Source: Bacillus sp. FJAT-22090
Lineage (GTDB): Bacteria > Bacillota > Bacilli > Bacillales_A > Planococcaceae
DNA length: 64,000 nucleotides
Direction: 5' to 3'
Assembly: GCF_001278755.1 (NCBI RefSeq)
Contig: NZ_CP012601.1
Coordinates: forward strand, 1,240,001-1,304,000
Part shown: positions 32,139-40,555 of the stretch, piece after piece
Layout: each line of letters opens with the position of its first letter
Numbering within the stretch: the first letter of the stretch is position 1
Notes under the pieces: generated by a model
What the model was told of the DNA's origin: nothing
Seen by the model: only the letters and a program-made list of their open reading frames with translations
Databases searched by the model: none
Translations under genes and position numbers: made by a program

Positions 32139-33014
32139 TTAATTACATTGTCGATACTTCACAAGTGTCAGATGTTCCCACTCTCTATAAAGTTGCTCTT
32201 TCGAAAGTATCTTCCAAGGGTTAAACATCGTTTGCCCATGTTTATTAAAATATAATTCTTCCCCAATATAATAAGCAGCATGTTGAATGATAGCATTTTC
32301 ATCTTTCCAAATTACAATATCTCCTTGGTGTAGTCCTTCATCTAGAAACTCCTCATAGTGATACTGTTTCAATTTTTCAAGAAATGTTTTTTGATGTATC
32401 CATTCATAAATAAACCACTCTTGTTTCCCTTTTGAAATAGCAAACAAAACTGCCGCTAAGCAATTTGCACCTTGGAGATGACCAAAAGTATTGGCAAATG
32501 GTTTTAGATAACTAGGTAAGGACTTTGGTGATTCCTCACATTCTCCCTTATCCCACCATTCATAAACCATTGTTGTAAGTAGCTGTTCTTTAAATGAATC
32601 GTCAAGCTTTTCCCACATGGAACGCTGAATGACAACGTGCTCGTTCACCACATAACTTGAAGGTATTTTTTCTATCTCCTGTATAAATGTAACGGGTAGT
32701 ACAAGCCCTCTTTCACTTTGCACTTGTGAATTTAAAATTATTTGTTTTTCCGCTTCGGATATACTTTCAATCCATTCTTTTTTAGCAATGATTACGTATT
32801 GAGCGTTCTTTATATTCCAGTACTCATAGCCATTTACATAATTTAATTGTCCATACGTACTATGATTATAAAACTCATCTATGGGCATTAATAACACATC
32901 TGTAAAGTCAATTTCATTATTAAGATGTTCTCTAGATAGGAAAAATAAATCTTTTTCTGGTACATAACTATCCATCCATGAAAGTAAGACTTTTTTTGTC
33001 GGCTTTATTCTCAT
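32139..33014 (-). CDS. Uncharacterised protein with NlpC/P60-like C-terminal region
   Basis: About 291 residues from the ATG at 33014 (TTGGAGGAA upstream; the earlier TTG lies in the ribosome site). No signal peptide. The C-terminal part has a Cys in GANCLAAVLFAISKG, LHQGDIVIW, and a His in QHAAYYIGEELYFNKHG, the order expected of a papain-fold NlpC/P60-like enzyme. Similar 290-residue proteins occur in Bacillus without assigned role. The assignment to a peptidase fold is moderate. Confidence 0.68.
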   Translation of the reverse strand: MRIKPTKKVLLSWMDSYVPEKDLFFLSREHLNNEIDFTDVLLMPIDEFYNHSTYGQLNYVNGYEYWNIKNAQYVIIAKKEWIESISEAEKQIILNSQVQSERGLVLPVTFIQEIEKIPSSYVVNEHVVIQRSMWEKLDDSFKEQLLTTMVYEWWDKGECEESPKSLPSYLKPFANTFGHLQGANCLAAVLFAISKGKQEWFIYEWIHQKTFLEKLKQYHYEEFLDEGLHQGDIVIWKDENAIIQHAAYYIGEELYFNKHGQTMFNPWKILSKEQLYREWEHLTLVKYRQCN

Positions 33015-33051
33015 TATGTATTCCTCCAAGTTAAATTTAGCTGCACATTGT

Positions 33052-33108
33052 TTAAATAACTCTATTTACATTAACCACGATTCCTCTGTAATTTAAATTC
33101 CTTTTCAT
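33052..33108 (-). CDS. Possible 18-aa peptide upstream of 32139
   Basis: ATG at 33108 with a perfect GAGGAGG 8 nt upstream, 18 codons (MKRNLNYRGIVVNVNRVI), stop at 33052. It sits between the repeat and the large gene, so it may be a leader peptide or a truncated cassette gene. Confidence 0.32.
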   Translation of the reverse strand: MKRNLNYRGIVVNVNRVI

Positions 33109-33158
33109 GTTCTGCCTCCTCATATGAGACTATATTCAATGAAATAGAACAAAAATCC

Positions 33159-33250
33159 TTGTTCAACTAAACTGCCCCGTTAGTTGAACAAGAAAAAAAG
33201 AGCTGCCTTGCAACTCAGTGATCTTCAACCAAAGCACCCGTTAGTAAGCA
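33159..33250 (-). repeat. attC-like repeat 37 (GCAAC hairpin type, complete)
   Basis: Beta half with CTGCCCCG and right arm TTAGTTGAACAAG, hairpin GAGCTGCCTTGCAACTC, alpha half cut short (GCACCCGTTAGTAAG). Confidence 0.83.
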
Positions 33251-33292
33251 GAAAAGGGTCATATCCTGTTAATGTATCACTATTACTTTAGT

Positions 33293-33520
33293 TCATTTAT
33301 TTAATTTCATATTAGACTTTAAATTTAAGATAAACTCGTACCCAAAAGCTACTAACAATCCAGTCCAAAAAATTACAATGGAAGTAAAAGGCTCAATTCC
33401 ATATATTAGAGAGTAAATATAGTTTATAAATAATAGCAACATATAGGTGTAAAAACCAAGTATTACTCCTTTTCTCAAATTAATTGACTCAATTTTAGAC
33501 ATCTTTCTGAAGAATTTCAT
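33293..33520 (-). CDS. Small two-helix membrane protein
   Basis: 75 residues from the ATG at 33520 (TGGAGGG upstream). Basic N-terminus (MKFFRKMSK), two membrane segments (about 14-33 and 40-62) and a basic end. Function unknown; single-gene cassette. Confidence 0.66.
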   Translation of the reverse strand: MKFFRKMSKIESINLRKGVILGFYTYMLLLFINYIYSLIYGIEPFTSIVIFWTGLLVAFGYEFILNLKSNMKLNK

Positions 33521-33600
33521 TTTACCCTCCATTATATAAATTTACTCTTACTATTCTATTAATGCTTTATTCACCATACTATACCTGAATTATGATACCT

Positions 33601-33737
33601 TCTTTCGCTAACCTGTTGCGTTAGTTTAAGTGTAACATTTCACAATTGATTTCTGAGATCTACTTTATGTTTCGGATAAAAAATAGACCATCCAAATGAT
33701 GGTCTTGTTTAACTAAAGCACCCGTTAGTTGAATAAC
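33601..33737 (-). repeat. attC-like repeat 38 (long type, complete)
   Basis: Beta half with TGTTGCG, long spacer (GTAACATTTCACAATTG), GACCATC/GATGGTC hairpin, perfect alpha half ending GTTGAATAAC. Confidence 0.85.
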
Positions 33738-33742
33738 TAAGC

Positions 33743-34075
33743 TTATTTGTGATCCTCAATAGTTTCAATATCACTAAGAAAAATTAAACCATTTCTTTTT
33801 ATCGTGTATCTTACGAAGTATGTCTTATCTTTCTGAATTAAATTCATTACCATTGGTCCCCTAACAATTACTTTAATCTCTTCTTGATGTCCCACTGGGG
33901 CATTGGGGTTAAATCCCTTTATCCATGCTTCATTGTTATCGTTAGAATACCCTTTTTCAGTGACAGTAAAATCAGTTACAGTTAACACAGACGAAAAAGA
34001 ATTATAAATTAAAAAAACAATCAAAAAGGCAACAGAAATTGTTATAGCCGACAATAAAATTCTTTTACTCTTCAT
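33743..34075 (-). CDS. Membrane-anchored small protein
   Basis: 110 residues. One N-terminal transmembrane anchor (LLSAITISVAFLIVFLIY) and an extracellular beta-rich domain (VTDFTVTEKGYS, then EEIKVIVRGPMVMNLIQ). GAAGG precedes the ATG. No family recognised. Confidence 0.7.
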   Translation of the reverse strand: MKSKRILLSAITISVAFLIVFLIYNSFSSVLTVTDFTVTEKGYSNDNNEAWIKGFNPNAPVGHQEEIKVIVRGPMVMNLIQKDKTYFVRYTIKRNGLIFLSDIETIEDHK

Positions 34076-34089
34076 AAAATTCCCCTTCC

Positions 34090-34223
34090 TTCACTATCCT
34101 GCACCGTTAGTTTAAGTGTAACATTTCACAATGGATTTCTGAGATCTACTTGAAGTTTTGGATAAATAAATAGACCATCTAAATGATGGTCTTGTTTCAC
34201 TAAAGCACCCGTTAGTTGAACAA
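34090..34223 (-). repeat. attC-like repeat 39 (long type, complete)
   Basis: Beta half TTCACTATCCTGCACCG, long spacer (GTAACATTTCACAATGG), GACCATC/GATGGTC hairpin, alpha half ending GTTGAAC. Confidence 0.84.
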
Positions 34224-34322
34224 AGGAATAAAACTAACATTTCCCTTAGTTATATAAGTTCCATCAAAAAAGGCAAAAGTCCATACAGGATTAGCGTTCG
34301 TAGAGTTAATTATATGATGCAA
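34212..34322 (-). pseudogene. Gene-end relic terminating in the repeat
   Basis: An open stretch reads HHIINSTNANPVWTFAFF, DGTYITKGNVSF and IPLFN, then TAA inside the alpha half. The composition is protein-like (Trp, Gly-Thr-Tyr turn) but there is no start with a ribosome site. It looks like the tail of a lost secreted cassette protein. Confidence 0.42.
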
Positions 34323-34400
34323 AAGCGAAAAAAGTTAATAGTTGAAACTTTATAATTTCACACAAACTATAATCATTTTGACCTAACAACATATCAATTC

Positions 34401-35402
34401 CTACCGGAGCAAATCACTATATTTACTACCCTTTAAGATTTCCTTTGCACTCTTTTTTGTCCATTCCAATATAGAAATATCAGGATTATTATCAATGAAG
34501 CTTTCATTAATTTGATAACCTATTTTGTAATTCGAGAATTTCGGAATTTCTTTACGTGTATTGCCGTAAACCAAATTATTGTAAATACTAAAATCCATAG
34601 ATTCGCCATTTACGCTTATTTCTTCTAACACCTTAGCCTCTTCATCATCTGATAGAGGCTCTGTCAAATAGACTTTTGTTTCAGGGTATACAATACTAGC
34701 AAAGGAATCTGCTTTGCCTTCTATCATGATTAAATCTAAAATATTATAATAGATTGGTACGCCATCATGCAAAAAATTAACTGTGTGATGATACTCGTGA
34801 GCCACCGTATATTTAAGCATTTCTTCTGAGACGGATGGGTCAATCATAAGTAAAAAATTACTTTCTGAAAATGTCATCCCACTTATTCCTTCTGCACTAT
34901 TAATGAGAAACCATTCTTCAGGATTAACTGGAAAGATATAAATATTTGTATCTTTTCCAGTTAACAGTTCTGCCGATTCCATTATGGCTTCCTCTATCCA
35001 ATTATTTATTTGTTCTTGATTTTCAAGTAGCTCATTCGTCTTTTTTTCTAACTGTTCTATTTCCCAAGATGGTGAAAGAGGGTCGCCTAATGTTATATCA
35101 TTAATGGAGGATTGCTCTTTAAATGGTTCTAATACATGCTCTGTATAGATAGCTTTTTTATCAAGTTCAGGATTCTCACTAATTGTTCTTGCGTATTCCA
35201 ACACTTCATCAAAAAATGATATAATTTTAAACTCCTGTCCTTTATATGAAAAATGGTAAGTAGTTTCATTAGAACTATTGTCACCATCCACTATCTCATG
35301 ATCCTCTTCCTCTATTCCTTTATTGTGTTCTTTAACCTCTGTACAACCCCATATGAACATTACAAATAACAGTAAAATTGATAAGTTTTTAAAACGTCTC
35401 AT
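34401..35402 (-). CDS. Lipoprotein with DUF2268-type putative zinc protease domain
   Basis: 333 residues. Lipobox IWGC (residue 20), a Glu/Asp-rich linker, then a domain with the zinc motif VAHEYHHTVNFL (HExxH) and, about 25 residues on, IEGKADSFAS with the Glu expected as third ligand. This is the DUF2268 arrangement (predicted Zn-dependent protease). Probably an extracellular membrane-bound peptidase; substrate unknown. The ribosome site is GGGGGATAG. Confidence 0.83.
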   Translation of the reverse strand: MRRFKNLSILLLFVMFIWGCTEVKEHNKGIEEEDHEIVDGDNSSNETTYHFSYKGQEFKIISFFDEVLEYARTISENPELDKKAIYTEHVLEPFKEQSSINDITLGDPLSPSWEIEQLEKKTNELLENQEQINNWIEEAIMESAELLTGKDTNIYIFPVNPEEWFLINSAEGISGMTFSESNFLLMIDPSVSEEMLKYTVAHEYHHTVNFLHDGVPIYYNILDLIMIEGKADSFASIVYPETKVYLTEPLSDDEEAKVLEEISVNGESMDFSIYNNLVYGNTRKEIPKFSNYKIGYQINESFIDNNPDISILEWTKKSAKEILKGSKYSDLLR

Positions 35403-35410
35403 TCTATCCC

Positions 35411-35596
35411 CCAGACTGAAAGTAAAGCACTCCTTGAGTTCAATAATTTACATATATTAACTTATTCAACTCGATTGCAAAAAAACCTTCTTATTCAACT
35501 AAACTTCCCCTTTAGTTCAATAAGAAAAAGAACTGCTTAAGCAACCCATGATCTCCAACTAAAGCACCCGTTAGATTAAGTACATTATTTCACAAA
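35411..35596 (-). repeat. attC-like repeat 40 (compound, left part duplicated at 40.6 kb)
   Basis: An alpha-like half (GTAAAGCACTCCTTGAG, TTCAATAA) at 35419-35447, a spacer, then a beta half (TCCCCTTTAG), hairpin AACTGCTTAAGCAAC and alpha half to 35596. Positions 35411-35515 nearly repeat 40602-40706. Confidence 0.75.
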
Positions 35597-35853
35597 CTCT
35601 TGATTTCCTTTCAGTTATTACAGGAATGCTGCTCTTAGCGAAATAACAAAAAGGACTCTTATAATTAAGAACCACCCCCATAAAAGACACTGATAGAGCA
35701 TTTTTATAGCTATTGGTTTTTTATACTTTTTTCATTTACTTTATCGTTTAATCAATCGAATTCAAGGGGAAACCAACAGTTTACACCCTTGCAACTATAC
35801 GGTTCTTTAGTTTTTTAGTGCAAATAAATATAATGAGTATAGGAGTTGATCAT

Positions 35854-36297
35854 ATGTTTTCTTCAAAAATAAAAGAAGAACGTCAAAAGCATAATATGTC
35901 ACAACAACAGCTTGGAGAAAAGCTAAATATTAGTAGACAATCTATTTCCAAATGGGAACGTGGAGAAAGTTACCCTAGTATTGAATTGTTAATTAAGATA
36001 AGTGACATATTTGATATTACTCTTGATGAATTAGTAAAGGGGGATAATTCTTTGAAAGAGAAACTCATAAAAGATAGCCAAAAATTAGTCCATCCAAGGT
36101 GGAAATTATTTTTTGATATTCTTCTAATGATTGGATTTTTAATCATACTAGCTAAGATATTCATTATAATAGGTAATAAGTTATTTGATTTAAATATTGT
36201 GTTCTTACAGGATTCTCTGTTATTTCAAATTGGACCGTTTTTTATGACTATCATTGGAGCGATTGGCAGCGAATCTCTAGCCAAAAAATACAAATAA
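35854..36297 (+). CDS. Xre-family HTH protein with membrane domain
   Basis: 148 residues from the ATG at 35854 (TAGGAG upstream; the frame continues further back without a good ribosome site). The HTH is FSSKIKEERQKHNMSQQQLG and LNISRQSISKWERGESYPS, followed by two membrane segments (about 95-115 and 124-140). Xre regulators with a C-terminal membrane part often sense envelope signals. Own terminator at 36336-36369. Rightward gene within the array. Confidence 0.86.
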   Translation: MFSSKIKEERQKHNMSQQQLGEKLNISRQSISKWERGESYPSIELLIKISDIFDITLDELVKGDNSLKEKLIKDSQKLVHPRWKLFFDILLMIGFLIILAKIFIIIGNKLFDLNIVFLQDSLLFQIGPFFMTIIGAIGSESLAKKYK

Positions 36298-36335
36298 TCA
36301 TTTTGGATTTAGATTTATATACTAATTATATAGGA

Positions 36336-36369
36336 AAGTCCCCTCAAACTATCTGAAGGGACTTTTTTC
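36336..36369 (+). terminator. Terminator of the Xre gene
   Basis: Arms AAGTCCC and GGGACTT, then six T. Confidence 0.85.
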
Positions 36370-36379
36370 AGTATATATC

Positions 36380-36472
36380 TTCTTCAACAAAACTGCTGCG
36401 TTAGTTCAATAAGAAAAAGCTACCCTTACAGGCAGCCACTTACTTAACTAAAGCACCCGTTAGTTGAAGAAG
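36380..36472 (-). repeat. attC-like repeat 41 (GGCAGCCAC spacer type, complete)
   Basis: Beta half TTCAACAAAACTGCTGCG, spacer AAGCTACCCTTACAGGCAGC, perfect alpha half ending GTTGAAGAAG. Confidence 0.84.
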
Positions 36473-36525
36473 CTTAAATTTCATTTTCCATTTATTAGAC
36501 CACTAAATTACTATTACTCTTGTAA

Positions 36526-36975
36526 TTAACTCTTTTGACTTTTCCTAAAATAAACTCTCAAAATCTCGTCCATACCCCACCCAATGATTGAGATAAGGGT
36601 GGATGCAACTAAGAAGTATGTGTCACTAGCATTGAAATCTGTCAAAATAAACCTTGATTCAAGAGTCAACATAAATATAATTACAAAACTGGTGCCAAAA
36701 AATAAATGGACAATTAATGAAGAGAATACTCGTTTTTTACCAGAAAAATGCTTGTTCATTTTATCAGATAGAATAGATAAAGGAATCCCCCAAAAAAGAA
36801 TAAAAGGAATTGTATACATACTAGTAAAAGCAACCAACGCTGGTACTTCCTTTATTGTACTTCCTTCTATAAGCATAAAAAACAATCCTATAATTGGTGC
36901 AGCTATTATAACTGTGAAAATAAAAGCCAATATTTTTCTTTTAATCACTTCATCCCTCCTTAGATTCTTCCCCAT
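36526..36975 (-). CDS. Four-helix membrane protein, unknown
   Basis: 149 residues from the ATG at 36975 (TTGGAG upstream). Four hydrophobic segments (about 14-34, 44-66, 83-101 and 114-134) and charged ends. Function unknown; cassette gene. Confidence 0.68.
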   Translation of the reverse strand: MGKNLRRDEVIKRKILAFIFTVIIAAPIIGLFFMLIEGSTIKEVPALVAFTSMYTIPFILFWGIPLSILSDKMNKHFSGKKRVFSSLIVHLFFGTSFVIIFMLTLESRFILTDFNASDTYFLVASTLISIIGWGMDEILRVYFRKSQKS

Positions 36976-37019
36976 AATTAATACCACTCCAAAAGATTAA
37001 GCAGACAGCAGTTCAAATT

Positions 37020-37112
37020 TATTGAACTAACCTGCTGCTTTAGTTGAAGAAGAAAAAAGAGTTGCCTAAGCAACTCATTCATCTTTAACTAAAGCCCCCG
37101 TTGCTTAATAAC
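37020..37112 (-). repeat. attC-like repeat 42 (GCAAC hairpin type, complete)
   Basis: Beta half with TGCTGCTTTAG, hairpin GAGTTGCCTAAGCAACTC, alpha half AAGCCCCCGTTGCTTAATAAC (slightly worn). Confidence 0.82.
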
Positions 37113-37185
37113 TATTTCATTTTGATTTTTATAAAAAAGTTTGATCATTTTCTGCCTATATTATTTCATTCTTTGGTCAAACACC

Positions 37186-37842
37186 CTACAAGTAATCCAG
37201 ACTATTAAAAATTAGGATGAGTCCAACAATACACATTATCCACGAAAGAGCCGATCCTGTATTATTAGCTATTTTCACCCGAAGCTTCTTAAGAGGTTTT
37301 TGCATCTTCCGACCAATCAAGAGATAGAAGAGAAATAACAAGAGGGAAGGCAGCACCATGATAAAATTGTATCCAGCTAAAATAGAAGACCATTCCATCC
37401 ATGATAGATTAGAAGTAGTCATTATGCCGATTGCTGCAAAATAAGGAAATGCTGTACCTACTTCTATTAATGAAGTAGTGAATCCCAGAGCAACCATTGA
37501 AAGAATGCTTTTTGATTTTGGTGAAGGTAGGTCTGAATTTTTCTTTGTTGGAACATAAAAACTTGCGATGACCAAGATTGCTCCAATAATAAAGACTGTC
37601 CAGCTTACGATTCGATTTTGAAATACGCCAGAAATAATCTCAAGTAAAAAAACTAATCCTAACATGAGTGAAACTCCAATAGCAAAATAAAATCCTGCTA
37701 CCGTCAATAAATAAACCAATAAACGTTTGGTAAGTTTCTCTTTATCTGTTAAAAGTAGAAAAACTGTTACCCCTAATGTGGCAGGGCTTAGCGTATCCAG
37801 TAGAGCCAACCCCCCTATCAGGAGAAGTAGTTCTGTACTCAC
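37186..37842 (-). CDS. GAP/Sap-type multi-pass membrane protein
   Basis: 218 residues from the GTG at 37842 (AAGGGGG upstream). Six hydrophobic segments; the first contains LALLDTLSPATLGVTVFLL, the pattern of the GAP (Sap) family related to LysE-like exporters. It starts 13 nt after the merR-type gene, so the two form an operon. Substrate unknown. No array repeat lies between the two genes. Confidence 0.78.
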   Translation of the reverse strand: MSTELLLLIGGLALLDTLSPATLGVTVFLLLTDKEKLTKRLLVYLLTVAGFYFAIGVSLMLGLVFLLEIISGVFQNRIVSWTVFIIGAILVIASFYVPTKKNSDLPSPKSKSILSMVALGFTTSLIEVGTAFPYFAAIGIMTTSNLSWMEWSSILAGYNFIMVLPSLLLFLFYLLIGRKMQKPLKKLRVKIANNTGSALSWIMCIVGLILIFNSLDYL

Positions 37843-37855
37843 TATTTTTTCCCCC

Positions 37856-38614
37856 TTAATCTGGGTGAGGATTATGCTTTTCAGCCATGAAAAATACATA
37901 AGCCTGATTCATAAACTCAAGTACATCCTGATCAATCGGATATAATCCCAGTTTCTCTGACTGCTTTGGCGACATCCGTATTTCCCACAACTTATCTAAA
38001 AATTCATGCTCACCATCAAATTCTTCTAAACGCTTTTCATCCATTCTTCTAATGATATTTTGTACTTTGGTTGCTTTTGGACCGTCCTTCATATATCGCT
38101 TTAACTGACCTATCAGAGCAATCCATTCCAGTGAATCAGAACTGTCACTTGTCAAATTGGGAACCTTTTCCCATAGCTTTATTTCTCTTTCTTTAAATAT
38201 AGATTCGCGATAGTACTGCTGTATTTCTTTATCTTTACTGGATAATTGCATGATCTTCTGAATCGCAATCCAGTTTTCTTCTCCTTCTATAGCAATTCCA
38301 TGTATCAATTCCCGTAAGGACAACTCTATTTTCTTTAAGTTATCCTGTTCTTTTATTACAAAAGCTAATTGACTCTTTAAACTATCCGACCAATCCCACT
38401 CATTGGAAGCGAGCATATCATTAATTTCATTTAAGCGAAATCCAATCTTTTTTAAAAATTGAATCTGCTGTAGTTTTTTTATTTCTTTATTCGTGTATAA
38501 ACGATGGCCACCTTCTGTTTTGGATGTTGGTTTTAATAATCCGATTTTATCGTAGTGACGAAGTGTTCTTACTGTAACACCTGTCAGCTCTCCCACCTTG
38601 TTAATGTGTATCAA
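37856..38614 (-). CDS. MerR-family transcriptional regulator
   Basis: 252 residues. N-terminal MerR HTH (INKVGELTGVTVRTLRHYDKIGLL, then GGHRLYTNKEIKKL), a dimerisation helix, and a C-terminal helical effector domain of the TipA-like size. TTG start with AGGAAGG. Probably controls the downstream GAP gene, and perhaps the DUF4097 gene, whose promoter has the 19-nt spacer and a central palindrome typical of MerR targets. Confidence 0.88.
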   Translation of the reverse strand: MIHINKVGELTGVTVRTLRHYDKIGLLKPTSKTEGGHRLYTNKEIKKLQQIQFLKKIGFRLNEINDMLASNEWDWSDSLKSQLAFVIKEQDNLKKIELSLRELIHGIAIEGEENWIAIQKIMQLSSKDKEIQQYYRESIFKEREIKLWEKVPNLTSDSSDSLEWIALIGQLKRYMKDGPKATKVQNIIRRMDEKRLEEFDGEHEFLDKLWEIRMSPKQSEKLGLYPIDQDVLEFMNQAYVFFMAEKHNPHPD

Positions 38615-38679
38615 CTGATAAACCTACCTTCCTGTACGTTGTGACCTTCTCGTTAACAACTGTTTTATTCATTCTACTC

Positions 38680-38823
38680 TTATTCTTCTTTACGGAAAAA
38701 AGTTTTAAGTAAGTACCCTGCTCCCAAGCCAATAAGTACACCAGGAAATGCATTATCCAGAGTCAGTCCTATACCTGCACCTATAATGACACATCCATAA
38801 ATAATAATATCTCCCTGTTTCAT
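38680..38823 (-). CDS. Small membrane protein (47 aa)
   Basis: ATG at 38823 with GGAGG 8 nt upstream, TAA at 38680. It reads MKQGDIIIYGCVIIGAGIGL, then a LGAGYLLKTFFRKEE end, with one or two Gly-rich hydrophobic segments. It lies between the merR operon and the DUF4097 gene. Not assigned to a family. Confidence 0.62.
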   Translation of the reverse strand: MKQGDIIIYGCVIIGAGIGLTLDNAFPGVLIGLGAGYLLKTFFRKEE

Positions 38824-38950
38824 CTAAAAACCTCCTATTTTCTACTCTTATATCTATATATTGCTAAAAAGTAGTTACTAAACAGTATACAAAATGACGT
38901 TGCGTAAGCTTCAAGTTTTTTAGACTTTTATTAATTAATCTTTATTAAAC

Positions 38951-38981
38951 TTGAAATTGACGAGACGTCACCTTCTATAAT
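38951..38981 (+). promoter_or_regulatory. MerR-type promoter of the DUF4097 gene
   Basis: TTGAAA (-35) at 38951-38956 and TATAAT (-10) at 38976-38981 are 19 nt apart, and the spacer holds the palindrome TGACG-AGA-CGTCA (38958-38970). This geometry is the mark of MerR-activated promoters; the MerR gene itself lies 340 nt away. Confidence 0.68.
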
Positions 38982-39007
38982 GGTATCCAAAGAGAGGAAT
39001 GGTGAAA

Positions 39008-39676
39008 ATGAATAAATACCTTAAGGTTTTGTTGGTTATTCTTACTGTAATGTTGTTAAATGCCTGTGCGGGAGGGGAAGAAAGAGAAGACATTCAAATG
39101 GCTTCCCTTAAAGATATAGATAGCATTTACTTAGAAAATGGAAGCATCAATATAGATGTAGTATCAGCGGAAATAGAAGAATTGGAAGCATACTTACTTT
39201 TATACGACAATGGTCCGGGAATTGTAATGGAAAAAGGGAAACAAAAATTAACGATTCGATTAAAAAATGATATAACCCGTCTATTTAAAATCGACCGGAT
39301 GCCTCATTTGGAAGTTCGAATTCCTACTGAATTCAAAGGGGAAATCATTGTTAATGGCTCTTCTGGTAACGTCGTTGGTAAGGATCTGCAAACGCACGAT
39401 CTCCAAGTTAATGGTAGCAGTGGTAACGTAAAACTTGACTTCCTTGACTTTCATAGTGAGGTTCACGTTACTACAACAAGTGGAAATGTGGACATTTCAT
39501 TGAATGAGGATGAACCTGATGCAACGCTCCTTCTCAAATCCAACAGCGGAAGACGTTCAGTAGGCATTGTATTAAATAATCATCAACAAAGCAAAAAAGA
39601 AACAAAAGGAACGTCTGAGAGTGGAGATTATAAAGTGCAGGTGGAAACTTCCTCAGGAAATATATCCTTGAAATAA
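39008..39676 (+). CDS. DUF4097-family lipoprotein
   Basis: About 222 residues. Lipobox LLNAC, then repeated beta-helix-like elements of the DUF4097 type: GEIIVNGSSGNVVGKDL, LQVNGSSGNVKLDFL, VTTTSGNVDISL and VETSSGNISLK. Such domains are thought to form adhesin-like beta-solenoids. The ATG at 39008 is preferred over 38999 from its spacing to AGAGAGG. Confidence 0.83.
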   Translation: MNKYLKVLLVILTVMLLNACAGGEEREDIQMASLKDIDSIYLENGSINIDVVSAEIEELEAYLLLYDNGPGIVMEKGKQKLTIRLKNDITRLFKIDRMPHLEVRIPTEFKGEIIVNGSSGNVVGKDLQTHDLQVNGSSGNVKLDFLDFHSEVHVTTTSGNVDISLNEDEPDATLLLKSNSGRRSVGIVLNNHQQSKKETKGTSESGDYKVQVETSSGNISLK

Positions 39677-39770
39677 ATACAGGTTCTACTTCAAAGTAAA
39701 TAAATTGTCTAGCTTTGTAAAATTGTTTGTTCAAAAACACTTCGCAAACCCATATTCTAAGACAAACAAA

Positions 39771-39811
39771 AAGAAGGCATTTTGAAAATAGTTTGATCAA
39801 AATGGCTTCTT
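39771..39811. terminator. Hairpin after the DUF4097 gene
   Basis: AAGAAGGCATTTTGA against TGATCAAAATGGCTTCTT; large stem, weak T-run. Confidence 0.55.
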
Positions 39812-39870
39812 AGTTTGTAATTTGGTATTCCGTTTTTATAAAGATGTTTAATCATTTTTTAGTGTTACTT

Positions 39871-39902
39871 ATTAAACTAAAGCACCCGTTATCTTAACAA
39901 GT
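39871..39902 (-). repeat. attC-like repeat 43 (alpha half only)
   Basis: TTAAACTAA, AGCACCCG, TTATCTTAACAAG. Confidence 0.72.
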
Positions 39903-39907
39903 AAACA

Positions 39908-40486
39908 CTAATTTTCAACTATTTTGTTCTCTGTTCCATTTACAATTCTCTTTATATTTTGTCGATGTAGAATGATTATTGATACGCTTATTAGTAGAGA
40001 AAGTGCTATGATAACTTTATCTTCAAATATAAGACTGTAAATGAATAATGCTATACTAGCCAACATTGAACTTAGTGATACATACTTAGTAAATAGCAAA
40101 GTTAAGACAAACATAACAAAACCAACAAAAACACCTAAAGGAGTCAAAAACAAGAAAACTCCAGTTGCTGTCGCAACAGCCTTTCCACCTTTAAAACTAG
40201 CAAAAACAGAAAATATGTGCCCTAGTATGGCTAATAAACCACATACAATAGGGTTAACTGTAGAACCAAGTATTAGGGGAAGTAAACAAGCAAATGTACC
40301 TTTTAATATATCAGCAATTGCAACAATTACTCCTGCTTTTATGCCTAAAACTCTATAAGCATTAGTTGCACCAAGATTACCACTACCATAATCACGAATA
40401 TCTTTTTTATAAAATATTTTACCGATTACTAAAGCAAATGAGATTGAGCCAATTAAATAACTTAGAATCAAAGTTAAAATGTTCAA
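39908..40486 (-). CDS. plsY: Acyl-phosphate glycerol-3-phosphate acyltransferase
   Basis: 192 residues and five membrane segments. All three PlsY motifs are present: GSGNLGATNAYR (about 34-45), GHIFSVFASFKGGKAVAT (about 89-106) and the HRQNIKRIVNGTE loop near the end. It transfers acyl from acyl-phosphate to glycerol-3-phosphate, the first step of membrane lipid synthesis in Bacillota. It is in the array with an alpha half at its stop, so it is probably a second, acquired copy. TTG start with AAGGAG. Confidence 0.9.
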   Translation of the reverse strand: MNILTLILSYLIGSISFALVIGKIFYKKDIRDYGSGNLGATNAYRVLGIKAGVIVAIADILKGTFACLLPLILGSTVNPIVCGLLAILGHIFSVFASFKGGKAVATATGVFLFLTPLGVFVGFVMFVLTLLFTKYVSLSSMLASIALFIYSLIFEDKVIIALSLLISVSIIILHRQNIKRIVNGTENKIVEN

Positions 40487-40555
40487 AGTATTATCTCCTT
40501 ACATAGTTTGTTAAGTAAGTATTTCTATTTATTGCACATGATTTTCTGCAAACCT

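Noticed and set aside
36584-37000. Plus-strand frame of 138 codons
   Set aside because: Exactly antisense to the four-helix membrane protein gene; charged residues fall where the real protein is hydrophobic, and it has no start signal.
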